The notes below the pieces were generated by a model. It saw only the letters and a program-made list of their open reading frames with translations. It had not been told where the DNA came from and searched no databases. Positions 8,753 to 17,922 of a stretch of 59,637 nt of DNA are shown here, in pieces (within the stretch, counting starts at the first letter, position 1; each line of letters starts with the position of its first letter). Source of the DNA: Enterovirga rhinocerotis (GTDB lineage: Bacteria > Pseudomonadota > Alphaproteobacteria > Rhizobiales > Beijerinckiaceae); the NCBI RefSeq assembly GCF_004363955.1, contig NZ_SNZR01000019.1, positions 1 to 59,637 on the forward strand. The letters run 5' to 3'. A program made the translations under genes and the position numbers.

Positions 8753-9154
8753 ATGGCGACTTGGTCACCTTCGGGAAACCCCGAGCCGGCTTTGGGCCCG
8801 AACGTCTATGCCGGGCTGTGCCCGACGCGCCTCGTGCTCGACCGGATCGGTGACAAATGGGCCGTCCTCGTTCTCGGATTGCTGGCCGGAGAGCCGCGAC
8901 GCTTCAACCAGCTGCGACGCGAGATCGAGGGCGTGTCGCAGAAGATGCTGTCGCAGACCCTCAAGAGCCTCGAACGCGACGGGCTCGTCAGCCGCAAGGC
9001 CTTCGCGACCGTTCCCGTGACGGTGGAATACAGCATCACGCCCCTCGGGCTGACGCTGGCCGCGACGGTCGATGCTCTGCGGGGTTGGGCCGAGTCCCAT
9101 ATCGACGAGGTCCTGGCCGCCCAGCGGCACTACGACGAGCGCGCGACGGCGTGA
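8753..9154 (+). CDS. HxlR-family winged-helix transcriptional regulator
   Basis: 133 residues from the ATG at 8753 (a TTG immediately before is also open). The HxlR core is clear: C-P-T-R-L-V-L-D-R-I-G-D-K-W-A-V-L-V-L near residues 23-41, then R-F-N-Q-L-R-R-E-I-E-G-V-S-Q-K-M-L and V-E-Y-S-I-T-P-L-G. The Cys just before the first helix is the residue used as an electrophile/oxidant sensor in YodB/HypR-type members. Divergent from the NAD(P)-binding gene, which is the likely target. Confidence 0.9.
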   Translation: MATWSPSGNPEPALGPNVYAGLCPTRLVLDRIGDKWAVLVLGLLAGEPRRFNQLRREIEGVSQKMLSQTLKSLERDGLVSRKAFATVPVTVEYSITPLGLTLAATVDALRGWAESHIDEVLAAQRHYDERATA

Positions 9155-9271
9155 GGGGTGACAACCCGCCGGCCCATATCCCGCTTGCCCCCGCGCGATT
9201 CCCTGCCATAGGATTTCGGCAACCCCTCCCGTGAGAGGGCCGACACGCAAGCCCCTGGGAGGCGATGCCGC

Positions 9272-10327
9272 ATGAAAGCCTATGCCGTCACGATGTTCTG
9301 CGAGCCGGTCGAGGAGATCGACGTCGCGGATCCCGTTCCGAAGGGCACGGAGGTCGTCGTCGACGTCACCCGCTGCGGGCTCTGCCATTCCGACCTGCAC
9401 CTCCAGGACGGCACCTATGACCTCGGCGACGGCAAGATCCTGAGTCTCGCCGATCGCGGCATCAAGCCCCCGGTCATCATGGGCCACGAGACGCTCGGCC
9501 GGCTCTCGGCCAAGGGTCCGGAGGCTCCGATCGGCGACGATCAGATCGGCAAGACCTTCCTCGTCTATCCGTGGCTCGGCTGCGGCGAATGCGAGATGTG
9601 CCTCAGCGACCGCACGAACATGTGCGCCAAGCCCAGCTCGGTCGGCGTGCACCGTCCCGGCGGCTATGCGCAGAAATGCCTCGTGCCGCACCCCAAATAT
9701 CTCGTCGACGTCACGGGCATCGATCCGACCCTCGCCTCGACCTATGCCTGTTCCGGCCTCACCGCCTATAGCGCGCTGAAGAAGCTCGACATGGACAAGG
9801 AGAAGGGCTGGCTGCTGATCCTCGGCCTCGGCGGCGTCGGCATGAGCGGTCTCGTGATCGCCAAGGCGCTCGGCTTCCGGAACATCGCGGTCGCCGATAT
9901 CGACGAGGGCAAGCGCAAGCTCGCCGAGGAGCACGGTGCCAGCCTGGTCCTCGACCCGCGCGATGCGGGCGCGCTCGAGAAGCTGGCCGCGGTCGGCGGC
10001 ATCGGGGGCGCGGTCGATTTCGTCGGCGCCCGGCCGACGGCCGAGTTCGGCATCGCGGCGCTGAAGCGCGGCGGGTCCTACGTCATCGTCGGGCTCTACG
10101 GCGGCAGCATGTCGCTGTCGCTGCCGCTGCTCGTCCTGCGGGCGATCAACCTCCGCAGCTCCTATGTCGGCAATCTCGTCGAGCTGCGCGAGCTGATCGA
10201 TCTCGTGAAGGCGGGGAAGGTCGCACCGATGCCGGTCGAGACCGTCCCCGTCGCGAAGGTGAACGAGGCCATCGGCCGCCTCCGCGCCGGCAAGGTCAGC
10301 GGACGTCTTGTTCTGGCGCAAGGATAG
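9272..10327 (+). CDS. Zinc-dependent medium-chain alcohol dehydrogenase
   Basis: 351 residues. Catalytic zinc ligands C-G-L-C-H-S-D (Cys36) and G-H-E-T are present, as is the structural zinc loop C-G-E-C-E-M-C-L-S-D-R-T-N-M-C. The NAD-binding motif is G-L-G-G-V-G, followed by an acidic residue (V-A-D-I-D), which suggests NAD+ preference. Oxidises an alcohol to an aldehyde or the reverse; the substrate cannot be read from sequence. A weak GGGAGG site precedes the start. Neighbours give no pathway link. Confidence 0.9.
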   Translation: MKAYAVTMFCEPVEEIDVADPVPKGTEVVVDVTRCGLCHSDLHLQDGTYDLGDGKILSLADRGIKPPVIMGHETLGRLSAKGPEAPIGDDQIGKTFLVYPWLGCGECEMCLSDRTNMCAKPSSVGVHRPGGYAQKCLVPHPKYLVDVTGIDPTLASTYACSGLTAYSALKKLDMDKEKGWLLILGLGGVGMSGLVIAKALGFRNIAVADIDEGKRKLAEEHGASLVLDPRDAGALEKLAAVGGIGGAVDFVGARPTAEFGIAALKRGGSYVIVGLYGGSMSLSLPLLVLRAINLRSSYVGNLVELRELIDLVKAGKVAPMPVETVPVAKVNEAIGRLRAGKVSGRLVLAQG

Positions 10328-10401
10328 CCGGGACATGGCGGGAGGCCGGCCCGCTCGGGTCAGCCTCCCGATCCCTTGGAGCATGCTTCCAGAAGAACTG
10401 A

Positions 10402-10440
10402 GAGCGCGCTGCCTGCTTCACGGACAACGTCGGCGCGCCC
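10402..10440. repeat. Dispersed GAGCGCGCTG hairpin, imperfect copy
   Basis: Left arm GAGCGCGCTG (10402-10411), a 19-base middle containing TTCACGGA, and right arm CGGCGCGCCC. It matches the perfect copy at 18744-18780, whose middle also has TTTCACGGAAACA. It lies between the convergent dehydrogenase and TadE genes, so it may also act as a terminator-like hairpin. Looks like a member of a dispersed intergenic palindromic repeat family. Confidence 0.55.
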
Positions 10441-10476
10441 TCACGGATGCGGACGCGAGGTCGGCCCTCCGCCCAA

Positions 10477-10920
10477 TCAGCTCTGGTTGGGGAAGCAGGC
10501 GGTCCCCGTCAGCGCAACACCCTGGGCCAAAGGCGTGAAGACCAGCGGAACCGAGGTCCGGAACGTGTAGGTCAGCGTGACCTGCGAAAAGCCCGCGATG
10601 CCGGTGCAGGTGGCGCTCGGGTTGAGCGCGATCCCCGCCGCCGGGATCGTCAGCCCCCGCCTGGCGGCGAGCGCCTGCACGCGCTCGACCGTCTTCGTCG
10701 CGCTGTAGCTGCCTCCCGGAGCGCAGGCCGTCTCCTTCACGCCCATGCAGCGGGCCGCCGAGATGGCGATCTCGTGCAGCGCGTTCCGGCTCCAGAAGGC
10801 GCGTCCGAACTCCGCCGCGGCGAAGACGACGAGCAGAAGCGGCACGGCCAGAAGTGCGAACTCGACGGCCGTCGCGCCGTCGCGCGAAGCCCGGAACCGC
10901 GCAACGCAGCCCGTCTTCAT
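10477..10920 (-). CDS. TadE-like pilus-assembly protein
   Basis: 147 residues. A short basic N-terminus (R-F-R-A-S-R-D-G) is followed by A-T-A-V-E-F-A-L-L-A-V-P-L-L-L-V-V-F-A-A-A-E-F-G, the classic TadE signature with the conserved Glu of pseudopilin-like leaders. The rest is a small periplasmic domain with three Cys. TadE-type minor pseudopilins support Flp/Tad pilus assembly. It is the third of three overlapping genes: its ATG overlaps the preceding stop (ATGA). Confidence 0.85.
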   Translation of the reverse strand: MKTGCVARFRASRDGATAVEFALLAVPLLLVVFAAAEFGRAFWSRNALHEIAISAARCMGVKETACAPGGSYSATKTVERVQALAARRGLTIPAAGIALNPSATCTGIAGFSQVTLTYTFRTSVPLVFTPLAQGVALTGTACFPNQS

Positions 10921-11492
10921 TGCGTCTGGATCACCGCGCGCGTGGTGATCTCCCCGTTCCGGACGATTCCGTAGCTCGAGAAGAAGGGCGAGTAGGTCTG
11001 CCGCGCCTCGATCGACACGAATTTCCCCGCGAGGCCGCCGCCATCGCAGACGGCGCCGCAGGTCTTGGTCGCGCCCCAGGTGATCGCTCCGCCGCTGGCG
11101 CTGGGGCAATAGCAGCGGTCGGCAGCGGATGCGGTGCCGGACGCGGTGATCTCCGATCCGGTGAAGGCCGCCACAGGGCCGTTATTGACGGTGATCGTGC
11201 CCGAGGTCGTCTCGCGGCCGCTGCTGCTCTCGACCACCTTGGCGAGCGACTCGGCGAGCCGCGCCCCGTCCGACGAGGTCACCTGCGGCGCGTTGACGAG
11301 GGAGAAATTGGCGGCCGACGACACCGCTGCGTCCAGGCGAAAACGCGTGGCGAGCACCCCGCCGAAATCGACGATGCCGAACGTCAGCAGGCAGAAGAGC
11401 GGGACGATGAGCGCGAACTCGACCGCCGCGACCGCCTGGTCGTTGCGGATGGCGCCGCGAAGGCGATGCGGGATCCGGCTCGGAACGCTCAT
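10917..11492 (-). CDS. TadE/TadG-like pilus-assembly protein
   Basis: 191 residues starting at 11492. It has the same architecture as its neighbour: basic leader, then A-V-E-F-A-L-I-V-P-L-F-C-L-L-T-F-G-I-V-D-F-G, then an extracytoplasmic domain with a Cys cluster (D-R-C-Y-C-P, then T-C-G-A-V-C-D). Overlaps the genes on both sides by four bases, so the three are almost certainly one translationally coupled operon. Confidence 0.85.
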   Translation of the reverse strand: MSVPSRIPHRLRGAIRNDQAVAAVEFALIVPLFCLLTFGIVDFGGVLATRFRLDAAVSSAANFSLVNAPQVTSSDGARLAESLAKVVESSSGRETTSGTITVNNGPVAAFTGSEITASGTASAADRCYCPSASGGAITWGATKTCGAVCDGGGLAGKFVSIEARQTYSPFFSSYGIVRNGEITTRAVIQTQ

Positions 11493-13567
11493 TGCACCAG
11501 GACCGGTGTTCCGGCACCGCCTCCGGAGGAGCCTGAACCGAGGCATTCGGACGCGGCGGCCGTGCCGCCCGACAGCGAGATCAGGGAGCCGATGATCTGG
11601 AGGCATTGTCCGCTGCCGTCGCCGATGCTGGCGCCGCCGCTCAGCGTGATCGGACCCTTGGGAAAATACAGCGCGCCCGAGAGGCTGGTCCCCGATCCGC
11701 CCTGCGTGAACGATGCTCCCGCTCGCGAGCCGCCCGTCGGCCCGACCACGGCGAGATTGGCCGTCGCGCCCGTCGTCGGCGCCGTCAGCGCGACACGCGA
11801 ATAGCCCGCGGCGACGCAGAAGGCCTGGCCCGAGCAGTTTCCGCCCGACGGCGTCGAGGAGCCGCCGATCACGAGCGTGACGCCGGCCCCGGTCATGCCG
11901 ACGCTGTTGCCCCAGCAGGTGACGCTGCCGCCGCCATTGCCGCCGAGGGCCACATAGCCGCTCACGGTATAGACGCCGGCGCCGAGGATCGTGCCGCCGC
12001 CCGTCGCGACGAATCCCTTGATGTCGTGCTGGCCGGAGGCGGGCATGGCGAAACACGAGCCGCCGCCGCTGTCGATGTTTCCGGACACCTTGAACAGGTT
12101 CGCGTCGGCGAGCTTGGTGAAGGAGCCGCCGCCCAGGATGAAGGCGTAGCCCGCGCTGCCCGCGCCGATATCGTAGCTGTTGGTCGAGCCGCTTCCCATC
12201 GTCAGAGTGGCGCCTCCGTTCACGGCGATCCCGGCCGAGAGCTTGAAGGTGCTCGGGCCGCCGAAGGTCAGCGTCGTGCCCGTATGGCAGATGCTGACGG
12301 TGCCGCTGTTCCAGGTGCAGGCCGACGTGCCGGCGCCGAAATGGAACGTCCCCGCGCCGAAGGTCACGGTGCTCCCGCCGCCCGTCGTCAGGCCGCGGGC
12401 GAAGGTGAAGGTGCCGTTGCCGAATCTCACGGTGCCGCTGAAGGCGGCGTTGCCGGCGACGACGACGCTGCCATCGCCGAAGGTGTTGGTCCCCGTCAGC
12501 GACAGCGAGCCGATCTTGTACGTCCCCGGGCCGAAGGTGATGGTGCCGCTGCTCGCATTGGTCAGCGCGCCGCCGATCTCGTAGACGTTCGAGGCCACTC
12601 CGCCCGGATTGAAATCGAGCTTGATGCCGCCCCCGAGCGAGACGTTGCCGAACCGCGCAGTCGAGCCCGGCTGGCAGGTGAGCGTCCAGATGTTGGAACC
12701 GCTCGCGAAGCTCGCCGAGCAGCCGGCCGCCGCGGCCCTCTGCTGGGTCGTCGACTGATCCCAGCCGAACTCGATGTCGCTGCCTCCGCTCGGAGCCGTC
12801 ACGCTCGGCGCGGACGGCCCCGTCTGCGCCGCGACCGTGGCGAGCCGCGACGTCGCCGACGCGACGGCCGGGCTCGAGGCCAGCGGATCGGTCGTCACGG
12901 TCTTCTTGATCGATACGGATGCCGTGCCGGCCGGCGCCTTGATCCCGCTGCAGGGCTGGCTCGGCGCGGAGGACGAATTGTAGGTGACCGTCTTGGTCGT
13001 GATCGAGGTGCCGCACGGCACCGTCACGGCCGCATTCGAATTGACCGAGCATTTGGGCGCCGAGACCGCCGTCCCGCCGGACAGCGTCACGCCCGACCCG
13101 GCGGTATCGAGCGCGACGATGCAGGCGGCCGCGGTCTCGGTCGCGATCTCGGCCCAGGCCCTGGCCCCGACGACGAGGTTCGCGCTGCTCCCGAGCACGG
13201 GGGCCAGGAGCAGGAGGTTCGTGCGGGTCACGGAGACGGTCACGGCCTGGTTGCCGTTGCCGCGCGGCGAGGCTTCGACCCAGCCGCGAACCTCCGTGCT
13301 CTCGAGGCCGTTCAAAGCCGCGACCTGAGCGATCGCCGCCTCCATGGTCGGGGTCGATGACGACGCGTTGTAGGCGAGAGCGCCGGCATAGGCGGCGAGA
13401 TCGGCGACGCGCTGGTTCTCGACGCGGGTCACGAGGCCGTGTCCGAATTCGGCCACGAGCGCGGTCATCCCGATCAGGAAGATCAGGATCGCCGATCCCA
13501 TGATGGCCATGGAGCCCTCGACGTCGCGGGCAAAACGTCCCGCCAGTCTGCGAAGGTAGGTGACCAT
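11489..13567 (-). CDS. TadG-related protein with a long Gly/Ser/Thr-rich beta-repeat domain
   Basis: 692 residues. The N-terminus carries the TadG/Flp-assembly signature: F-A-R-D-V-E-G-S-M-A-I-M-G-S-A, one membrane segment, then a V-E-N-Q-R-V-A-D-L-A-A-Y-A-G-A-L-A-like helix. After about residue 280 the protein becomes a string of short beta repeats of the form G-x-G-T-(F/Y)-x-(F/I) such as I-T-F-G-P-G-T-Y, V-R-F-G-N-G-T-F and V-T-F-G-A-G-T-F-H-F, typical of a parallel beta-helix or beta-roll exposed outside the cell. First gene of the three-gene operon. No tadA/B/C, cpaB or flp gene is nearby, so the partner machinery must be elsewhere. Confidence 0.8.
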   Translation of the reverse strand: MVTYLRRLAGRFARDVEGSMAIMGSAILIFLIGMTALVAEFGHGLVTRVENQRVADLAAYAGALAYNASSSTPTMEAAIAQVAALNGLESTEVRGWVEASPRGNGNQAVTVSVTRTNLLLLAPVLGSSANLVVGARAWAEIATETAAACIVALDTAGSGVTLSGGTAVSAPKCSVNSNAAVTVPCGTSITTKTVTYNSSSAPSQPCSGIKAPAGTASVSIKKTVTTDPLASSPAVASATSRLATVAAQTGPSAPSVTAPSGGSDIEFGWDQSTTQQRAAAAGCSASFASGSNIWTLTCQPGSTARFGNVSLGGGIKLDFNPGGVASNVYEIGGALTNASSGTITFGPGTYKIGSLSLTGTNTFGDGSVVVAGNAAFSGTVRFGNGTFTFARGLTTGGGSTVTFGAGTFHFGAGTSACTWNSGTVSICHTGTTLTFGGPSTFKLSAGIAVNGGATLTMGSGSTNSYDIGAGSAGYAFILGGGSFTKLADANLFKVSGNIDSGGGSCFAMPASGQHDIKGFVATGGGTILGAGVYTVSGYVALGGNGGGSVTCWGNSVGMTGAGVTLVIGGSSTPSGGNCSGQAFCVAAGYSRVALTAPTTGATANLAVVGPTGGSRAGASFTQGGSGTSLSGALYFPKGPITLSGGASIGDGSGQCLQIIGSLISLSGGTAAASECLGSGSSGGGAGTPVLVQ

Positions 13568-13807
13568 ATCGACGGATGAGGGCGTTTCGTTGCCGGGACG
13601 ACGCTCAAGGCATTAGGGCATGGACCTGAAGGAACTCCTTACGAACCCAGCGGCATTTCGGCGGACGCCCTCGCCGAACATGTCTCCGATGGGACGAAAG
13701 GGCGCCCCGGCGCGGCCAGACGCCGGTCTCGCCGCGATGTTGCATCATGCGCGACGATCGAGGAGAAACCGGACGGTGGCAGAAGGCCTCGGGCAGGAAG
13801 TCGGATC

Positions 13808-14593
13808 ATGAGCATCCGGGTCGGGATTGGCGGCTGGACCTACGCCCCCTGGCGAGGCACGTTCTATCCCAAGGGGCTGACCCAGGCGCGCGAACTCGAA
13901 CACGCCTCGCGCCGCCTCACCGCGATCGAGATCAACGGCACGTTCTACCGGACGCAATCGCCGGCGAGCTTCCGCAAATGGGCCGAGGAGACGCCGGACG
14001 ATTTCGTCTTCGCGCTGAAGGGGCACCGCTTCGTCACCAACCGCAAGGTGCTGGCCGAGGCCGGCCCGTCGGTCGAGACCTTCCTCGGCTCGGGCGTCAC
14101 CGAGCTCGGCGGAAAGCTCGGCCCGATCAACTGGCAGCTCGCCGCGACGAAACGCTTCGACCCGGCCGATATCGAGGCCTTCCTGAAGCTGCTGCCGCCG
14201 GAGCGCGACGGCATCCGCCTGCGCCACGCGCTGGAGGTGCGTCACGAGAGCTTCGTCACGCCGGAATTCGTCGCGCTCGCGCGCCGCTACGGGGTCGCCA
14301 TCGTCTTCGCCGACAGCGACGAGCATCCGGCCATTCCCGACCCGAGCGCCGATTTCGTCTATGCCCGCCTTCAGCGCTGCCGCGAGGCGGAGGAGGCCGG
14401 CTATCCGGCCGCCGAACTCGACGCCTGGGCCGCACGGGCGCGGGACTGGGAGGCGGGCGGCCTGCCCGCCGATCTCACCGCCGTCGCTCCCTCTCCCGAG
14501 ACACGGACGGCGCGAGACGTCTTCGCCTTCTTCATCGCGGGCGACAAGGTCCGGGCGCCGGCCGCAGCGGAAGCGCTCATCCGGCGCGTCTGA
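13808..14593 (+). CDS. DUF72 family protein (YecE-like)
   Basis: 261 residues with the DUF72 TIM-barrel pattern: G-I-G-G-W-T-Y-A-P-W-R-G-T-F-Y-P near the N-terminus, E-I-N-G-T-F-Y-R, F-A-L-K-G-H-R-F, and A-L-E-V-R-H-E-S-F toward the middle. The family is widespread and of unproven function. It is on its own transcription unit between the TadG and CtrA regions; the 240-base gap upstream contains no convincing gene. Confidence 0.9.
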   Translation: MSIRVGIGGWTYAPWRGTFYPKGLTQARELEHASRRLTAIEINGTFYRTQSPASFRKWAEETPDDFVFALKGHRFVTNRKVLAEAGPSVETFLGSGVTELGGKLGPINWQLAATKRFDPADIEAFLKLLPPERDGIRLRHALEVRHESFVTPEFVALARRYGVAIVFADSDEHPAIPDPSADFVYARLQRCREAEEAGYPAAELDAWAARARDWEAGGLPADLTAVAPSPETRTARDVFAFFIAGDKVRAPAAAEALIRRV

Positions 14594-14602
14594 CCGGCTT
14601 CG

Positions 14603-14887
14603 TCAGCGGTTGCAGAGCCGCTCCGGTCCCCAGGGCGTCTGACGGGTAAAGCATCCGCCTTCGGGGCGTTGGGATTCCGCCCAGCCCTGCGGCGGGGCGC
14701 CGGGACCGTCCTCGTCGTCATCCTCGTCGAGCCCTTCGGCCGGAGGCGGGCCGGCGACGCCGCCATGACGGTAGCCGTCGTCCCGGACGGGCGGACCGGA
14801 CCAGCCCCGAGGATCGTCGAGATCGGCGGCGGACGATACGGACGACACGGCGAGCAGCGCGAGACAGGCAAGAAGCAGCGGGCGCAT
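14603..14887 (-). CDS. Small secreted acidic protein
   Basis: 94 residues from the ATG at 14887, chosen because it begins a clean signal peptide (M-R-P-L-L-L-A-C-L-A-L-L-A-V then S-S-A). The mature part is rich in Pro, Gly, Asp and Glu (D-E-D-D-D-E-D) and ends with a Cys pair (G-G-C-F-T, R-L-C-N-R). A GGAGG site precedes the ATG. No family recognised; likely periplasmic. Confidence 0.6.
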   Translation of the reverse strand: MRPLLLACLALLAVSSVSSAADLDDPRGWSGPPVRDDGYRHGGVAGPPPAEGLDEDDDEDGPGAPPQGWAESQRPEGGCFTRQTPWGPERLCNR

Positions 14888-15049
14888 CGATGGCACTCCT
14901 CCAATGCGAGGAGGGTCGCAGGGCACCGATGGATCGTGCTTGAACGGCCGGGTCGATCGCCGTTCAGGATCGGCGGAGGCCGACATGCGAAGGCCGGCTC
15001 CGCTCGTCGCGGGCCGGCCTTCGAAACGGTTCGGAGGGAGGGGCGATCG

Positions 15050-15751
15050 TCAGACCGCGATCTTTTCCTCGACCTCGCTCGGCTCGCGCAGCACGTAGCC
15101 GCGGCCCCAGACGGTTTCGATGTAGTTCTTGCCCTGGCTCGCATTGGCGAGCTTCTTGCGCAACTTGCAGATGAAGACGTCGATGATCTTGAGCTCGGGC
15201 TCGTCCATGCCGCCATAGAGATGGTTGAGGAACATCTCCTTGGTCAGGGTGGTGCCCTTGCGGAGCGAAAGCAGCTCCAGCATCTGGTATTCCTTGCCGG
15301 TCAGATGCACGCGCGACCCGGACACCTCGACGGTCTTGGTGTCGAGATTGACGATGAGGTCCGCCGTCGTGATGACCGATTGGGCATGCCCCTTCGAGCG
15401 CCGCACGATCGCATGGATGCGGGCGACCATCTCGTCCTTGTGGAACGGCTTCGTCAGATAATCGTCGGCACCGTAGCCGAGCCCCTTCACCTTGTCCTCG
15501 ATGCCGGCCATGCCCGAGAGGATCAGGATCGGCGTCTTGACCTTGGCGACGCGCAGCGTGCGCAGCACGTCGTAGCCCGTCATGTCGGGCAGGTTCAGGT
15601 CGAGAAGGATGATGTCGTAGTCGTACAGCTTTCCGAGATCGATGCCTTCCTCGCCCAGATCGGTCGTGTAGACATTGAAATTCTCGGACTTGAGCATCAG
15701 TTCGATGCTGCGTGCGGTCGCGCTGTCGTCTTCGACGAGGAGTACACGCAT
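15050..15751 (-). CDS. ctrA: Cell-cycle response regulator CtrA
   Basis: 233 residues starting M-R-V-L-L-V-E-D-D. The receiver domain has the acidic pocket E-D-D, the phosphorylated Asp in [12 protein letters not shown] (about residue 51), and the Lys in L-T-K-P-F. The C-terminal OmpR-type winged helix contains [16 protein letters not shown] and the near-invariant W-G-R-G-Y-V-L. CtrA is the essential master regulator of cell cycle, division and flagellar genes in alphaproteobacteria. It is divergent from fliI, a class of genes often under CtrA control. Confidence 0.96.
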   Translation of the reverse strand: MRVLLVEDDSATARSIELMLKSENFNVYTTDLGEEGIDLGKLYDYDIILLDLNLPDMTGYDVLRTLRVAKVKTPILILSGMAGIEDKVKGLGYGADDYLTKPFHKDEMVARIHAIVRRSKGHAQSVITTADLIVNLDTKTVEVSGSRVHLTGKEYQMLELLSLRKGTTLTKEMFLNHLYGGMDEPELKIIDVFICKLRKKLANASQGKNYIETVWGRGYVLREPSEVEEKIAV

Positions 15752-16060
15752 GTCCAGTCCCCAGACTCGCCATCGAGGCGTTCGGGCAAACAAACCCATC
15801 CGTCCGCCGCAGCCCCTCGGCGAACGCCACACCCTCTCGATTCGCAACGCTAACCCCGTTTGGTTAACAAACCCGGAATCTGCTTCGCAAGGGCGCACGA
15901 CCGATTAATCGGTATGCGCGGGTCGCTGCGTCTTCCAGGGGTCAAAAAAACGGTCGTTCGGCGCTCCGTTCCGAGGTGGCATGCGGTGCCCACCACCCGG
16001 AAAGGCGGTAAGGCGTCGGACACCAATGTTAACGGGACGGGTAAACAGGAGGTTACGGAA
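15752..16060. promoter_or_regulatory. Divergent ctrA-fliI control region
   Basis: 309 bases between two divergent genes. It contains a GAATC site (15876-15880, the GANTC methylation sequence of CcrM), a TTAACCA half-site on the minus strand near 15861-15867 of the kind CtrA binds, and a 12-bp perfect palindrome CCGATTAATCGG at 15901-15912. Full TTAA-N7-TTAA CtrA boxes are not evident. Autoregulation of ctrA and CtrA/methylation control are known in relatives; here they are inferred from these short motifs. Confidence 0.45.
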
Positions 16061-17404
16061 ATGCCGATAAGCGGTTCCGGAGGCGGTCGGATCGCCCGCG
16101 CGACGGCCGCGCTCGGCACTGTCGAGCCTCTTCGCGTGTTCGGCCGGGTGGCCGCCGTGCGTGGTCTGCTCGTCGAGGTTGCAGGACCCGTCGCCGCCAT
16201 GCAGGTCGGCGGGCGCGTCGACATCCTGGTCGACCACGGCGAGAGCGTGATCTGCGAGGTCATCGGCTTTTCCGGCGATCGCGCCCTCGCGATGCCGTTC
16301 GGCTCGCTCCAGGGCGTCCGGCGGGGCTGCGAGGCCGTGGCCCGGCAGGCGGCGTCCGGCGTGAGGCCGAGCCCGGCCTGGCTCGGGCGCACCATCGACG
16401 GCCTCGGGCGGCCGATCGACGGCCTCGGCCCCCTCCCGGAGGGCGAGACGCTCTATCCCTTCAAGGCCGACCCGCCGCCCGCCCATTCGCGCCGGCGCGT
16501 CGGCCCCCCGCTCGATCTCGGCATCCGGACCATCAACACGTTCCTCACCTGCTGCACGGGGCAGCGCATGGGCATCTTCGCGGGATCGGGCGTCGGCAAG
16601 TCCGTCCTGCTGTCGATGATGGCACGCTATGCGGCCTCGGACGTCGCCGTGATCGGCCTCATCGGCGAGCGGGGGCGCGAGGTGCAGGAGTTCCTGCAGG
16701 ACGATCTCGGACCGGAGGGGTTGCAGCGCGCGGTCGTGGTGGTCGCGACCTCCGACGAGCCCGCCCTCATGCGGCGCAACGCTGCCTATCTCACGCTGTC
16801 GATCGCCGAATTCTTCCGCGATGCTGGCCTGTCCGTGCTGTGCATGATGGATTCGGTCACGCGCTTCGCGATGGCCCAGCGTGATGTCGGGCTCGCGGGC
16901 GGCGAGCCGCCCACCGCCAAGGGCTATACGCCGACCGTCTTCGGCGAATTGCCGCGGCTCCTCGAACGTGCGGGACCCGGAACGGGCGACGGCTCGATCA
17001 CGGGCCTGTTCACCGTCCTCGTCGAGGGCGACGACCACAACGAGCCGGTGGCCGACGCCGTGCGCGGCATCCTCGACGGCCATGTCGTGATGGAACGGCA
17101 GATCGCCGAGCGCGGCCGCTACCCGGCCATCAACGTGCTGCGCTCCGTGTCCCGGACCATGCCCCGCTCCTGCGACCCCGCCTTCTACGACCACGTCCAG
17201 CGCGCTAGGCGGATGCTCGCGACCTATGCCGATATGGAGGAACTGATCCGGCTCGGAGCCTACAAGGCCGGCTCGTCCGCGGAGGTCGACGAAGCCGTGG
17301 CCTTCATGCCACAGCTTGAGGCTTTTCTAGGGCAACGTAAGGAAGAGGAAACCTCCATCGCGGATGGTTATCGCCGCCTCGAGGCCATCCTCACCGCCGC
17401 GTAA
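16061..17404 (+). CDS. fliI: Flagellar export ATPase FliI
   Basis: 447 residues from the ATG at 16061, which follows a strong AGGAGGT site; the frame is open further upstream but without such a site. It has Walker A G-S-G-V-G-K-S near residue 184, the Walker B region [12 protein letters not shown], and the signature [12 protein letters not shown]. Length fits FliI (about 440). It energises export of flagellar subunits with FliH and FliJ. It is followed 34 bases later by fliJ. Confidence 0.95.
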   Translation: MPISGSGGGRIARATAALGTVEPLRVFGRVAAVRGLLVEVAGPVAAMQVGGRVDILVDHGESVICEVIGFSGDRALAMPFGSLQGVRRGCEAVARQAASGVRPSPAWLGRTIDGLGRPIDGLGPLPEGETLYPFKADPPPAHSRRRVGPPLDLGIRTINTFLTCCTGQRMGIFAGSGVGKSVLLSMMARYAASDVAVIGLIGERGREVQEFLQDDLGPEGLQRAVVVVATSDEPALMRRNAAYLTLSIAEFFRDAGLSVLCMMDSVTRFAMAQRDVGLAGGEPPTAKGYTPTVFGELPRLLERAGPGTGDGSITGLFTVLVEGDDHNEPVADAVRGILDGHVVMERQIAERGRYPAINVLRSVSRTMPRSCDPAFYDHVQRARRMLATYADMEELIRLGAYKAGSSAEVDEAVAFMPQLEAFLGQRKEEETSIADGYRRLEAILTAA

Positions 17405-17438
17405 CGGGCGGATCGGCACGCGTTCGGAGTAGAGATCG

Positions 17439-17849
17439 ATGAAGTCGCGCGATACGCTGATTCGCCTTAAGCGGTTCAACGTCGATGAAAAGCGGCGCCG
17501 CGTCGCCCAGATCGAAGCCATGATGGCCGAGTTCGATCGCATGGCGGTCGAACTCGATCGGGAGATCGCGGCGGAGGAGCAACGCGCCGGCATCTCGGAC
17601 CTCGCCCATTTCGCCTATCCCACCTACGCCAAGGCGGCCCGGACGCGGCGGGACAATCTCCGTGATTCCGCCGACGAACTGAAAGGTCAGCTCACCGAGG
17701 CCCAGGCCGAACTCGGCGAGGCCTTCGAGGCTCTGAAGAAGGTCGAGATCCTGCAGGACCGGGAGCGCTCGGCAGACCGCGCCGCCGAGGCGGCCCGGGA
17801 GCAGGCCGCGATGGACCGGATCGGGCTGGCGAGGGTCGCGCGGGCCTGA
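17439..17849 (+). CDS. fliJ: Flagellar export protein FliJ
   Basis: 136 residues, almost wholly charged helix (coiled coil) with heptad-like runs such as R-V-A-Q-I-E-A-M-M-A-E-F and L-T-E-A-Q-A-E-L-G-E-A. Size, composition and position immediately after fliI identify FliJ, the central stalk protein of the export ATPase complex. Low sequence conservation is normal for this protein. Confidence 0.88.
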   Translation: MKSRDTLIRLKRFNVDEKRRRVAQIEAMMAEFDRMAVELDREIAAEEQRAGISDLAHFAYPTYAKAARTRRDNLRDSADELKGQLTEAQAELGEAFEALKKVEILQDRERSADRAAEAAREQAAMDRIGLARVARA

Positions 17850-17922
17850 GGCCCGCTCCCTCGTTCACGATCAAAGCCGAGCCGGCCTGCGCTGCCGGAC
17901 GGCTCCGAACCGGCTCGCCGCC

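Noticed and set aside
13620-13811. Small ORF before the DUF72 gene
   Set aside because: Low-complexity basic translation, no ribosome site, runs into the real start.
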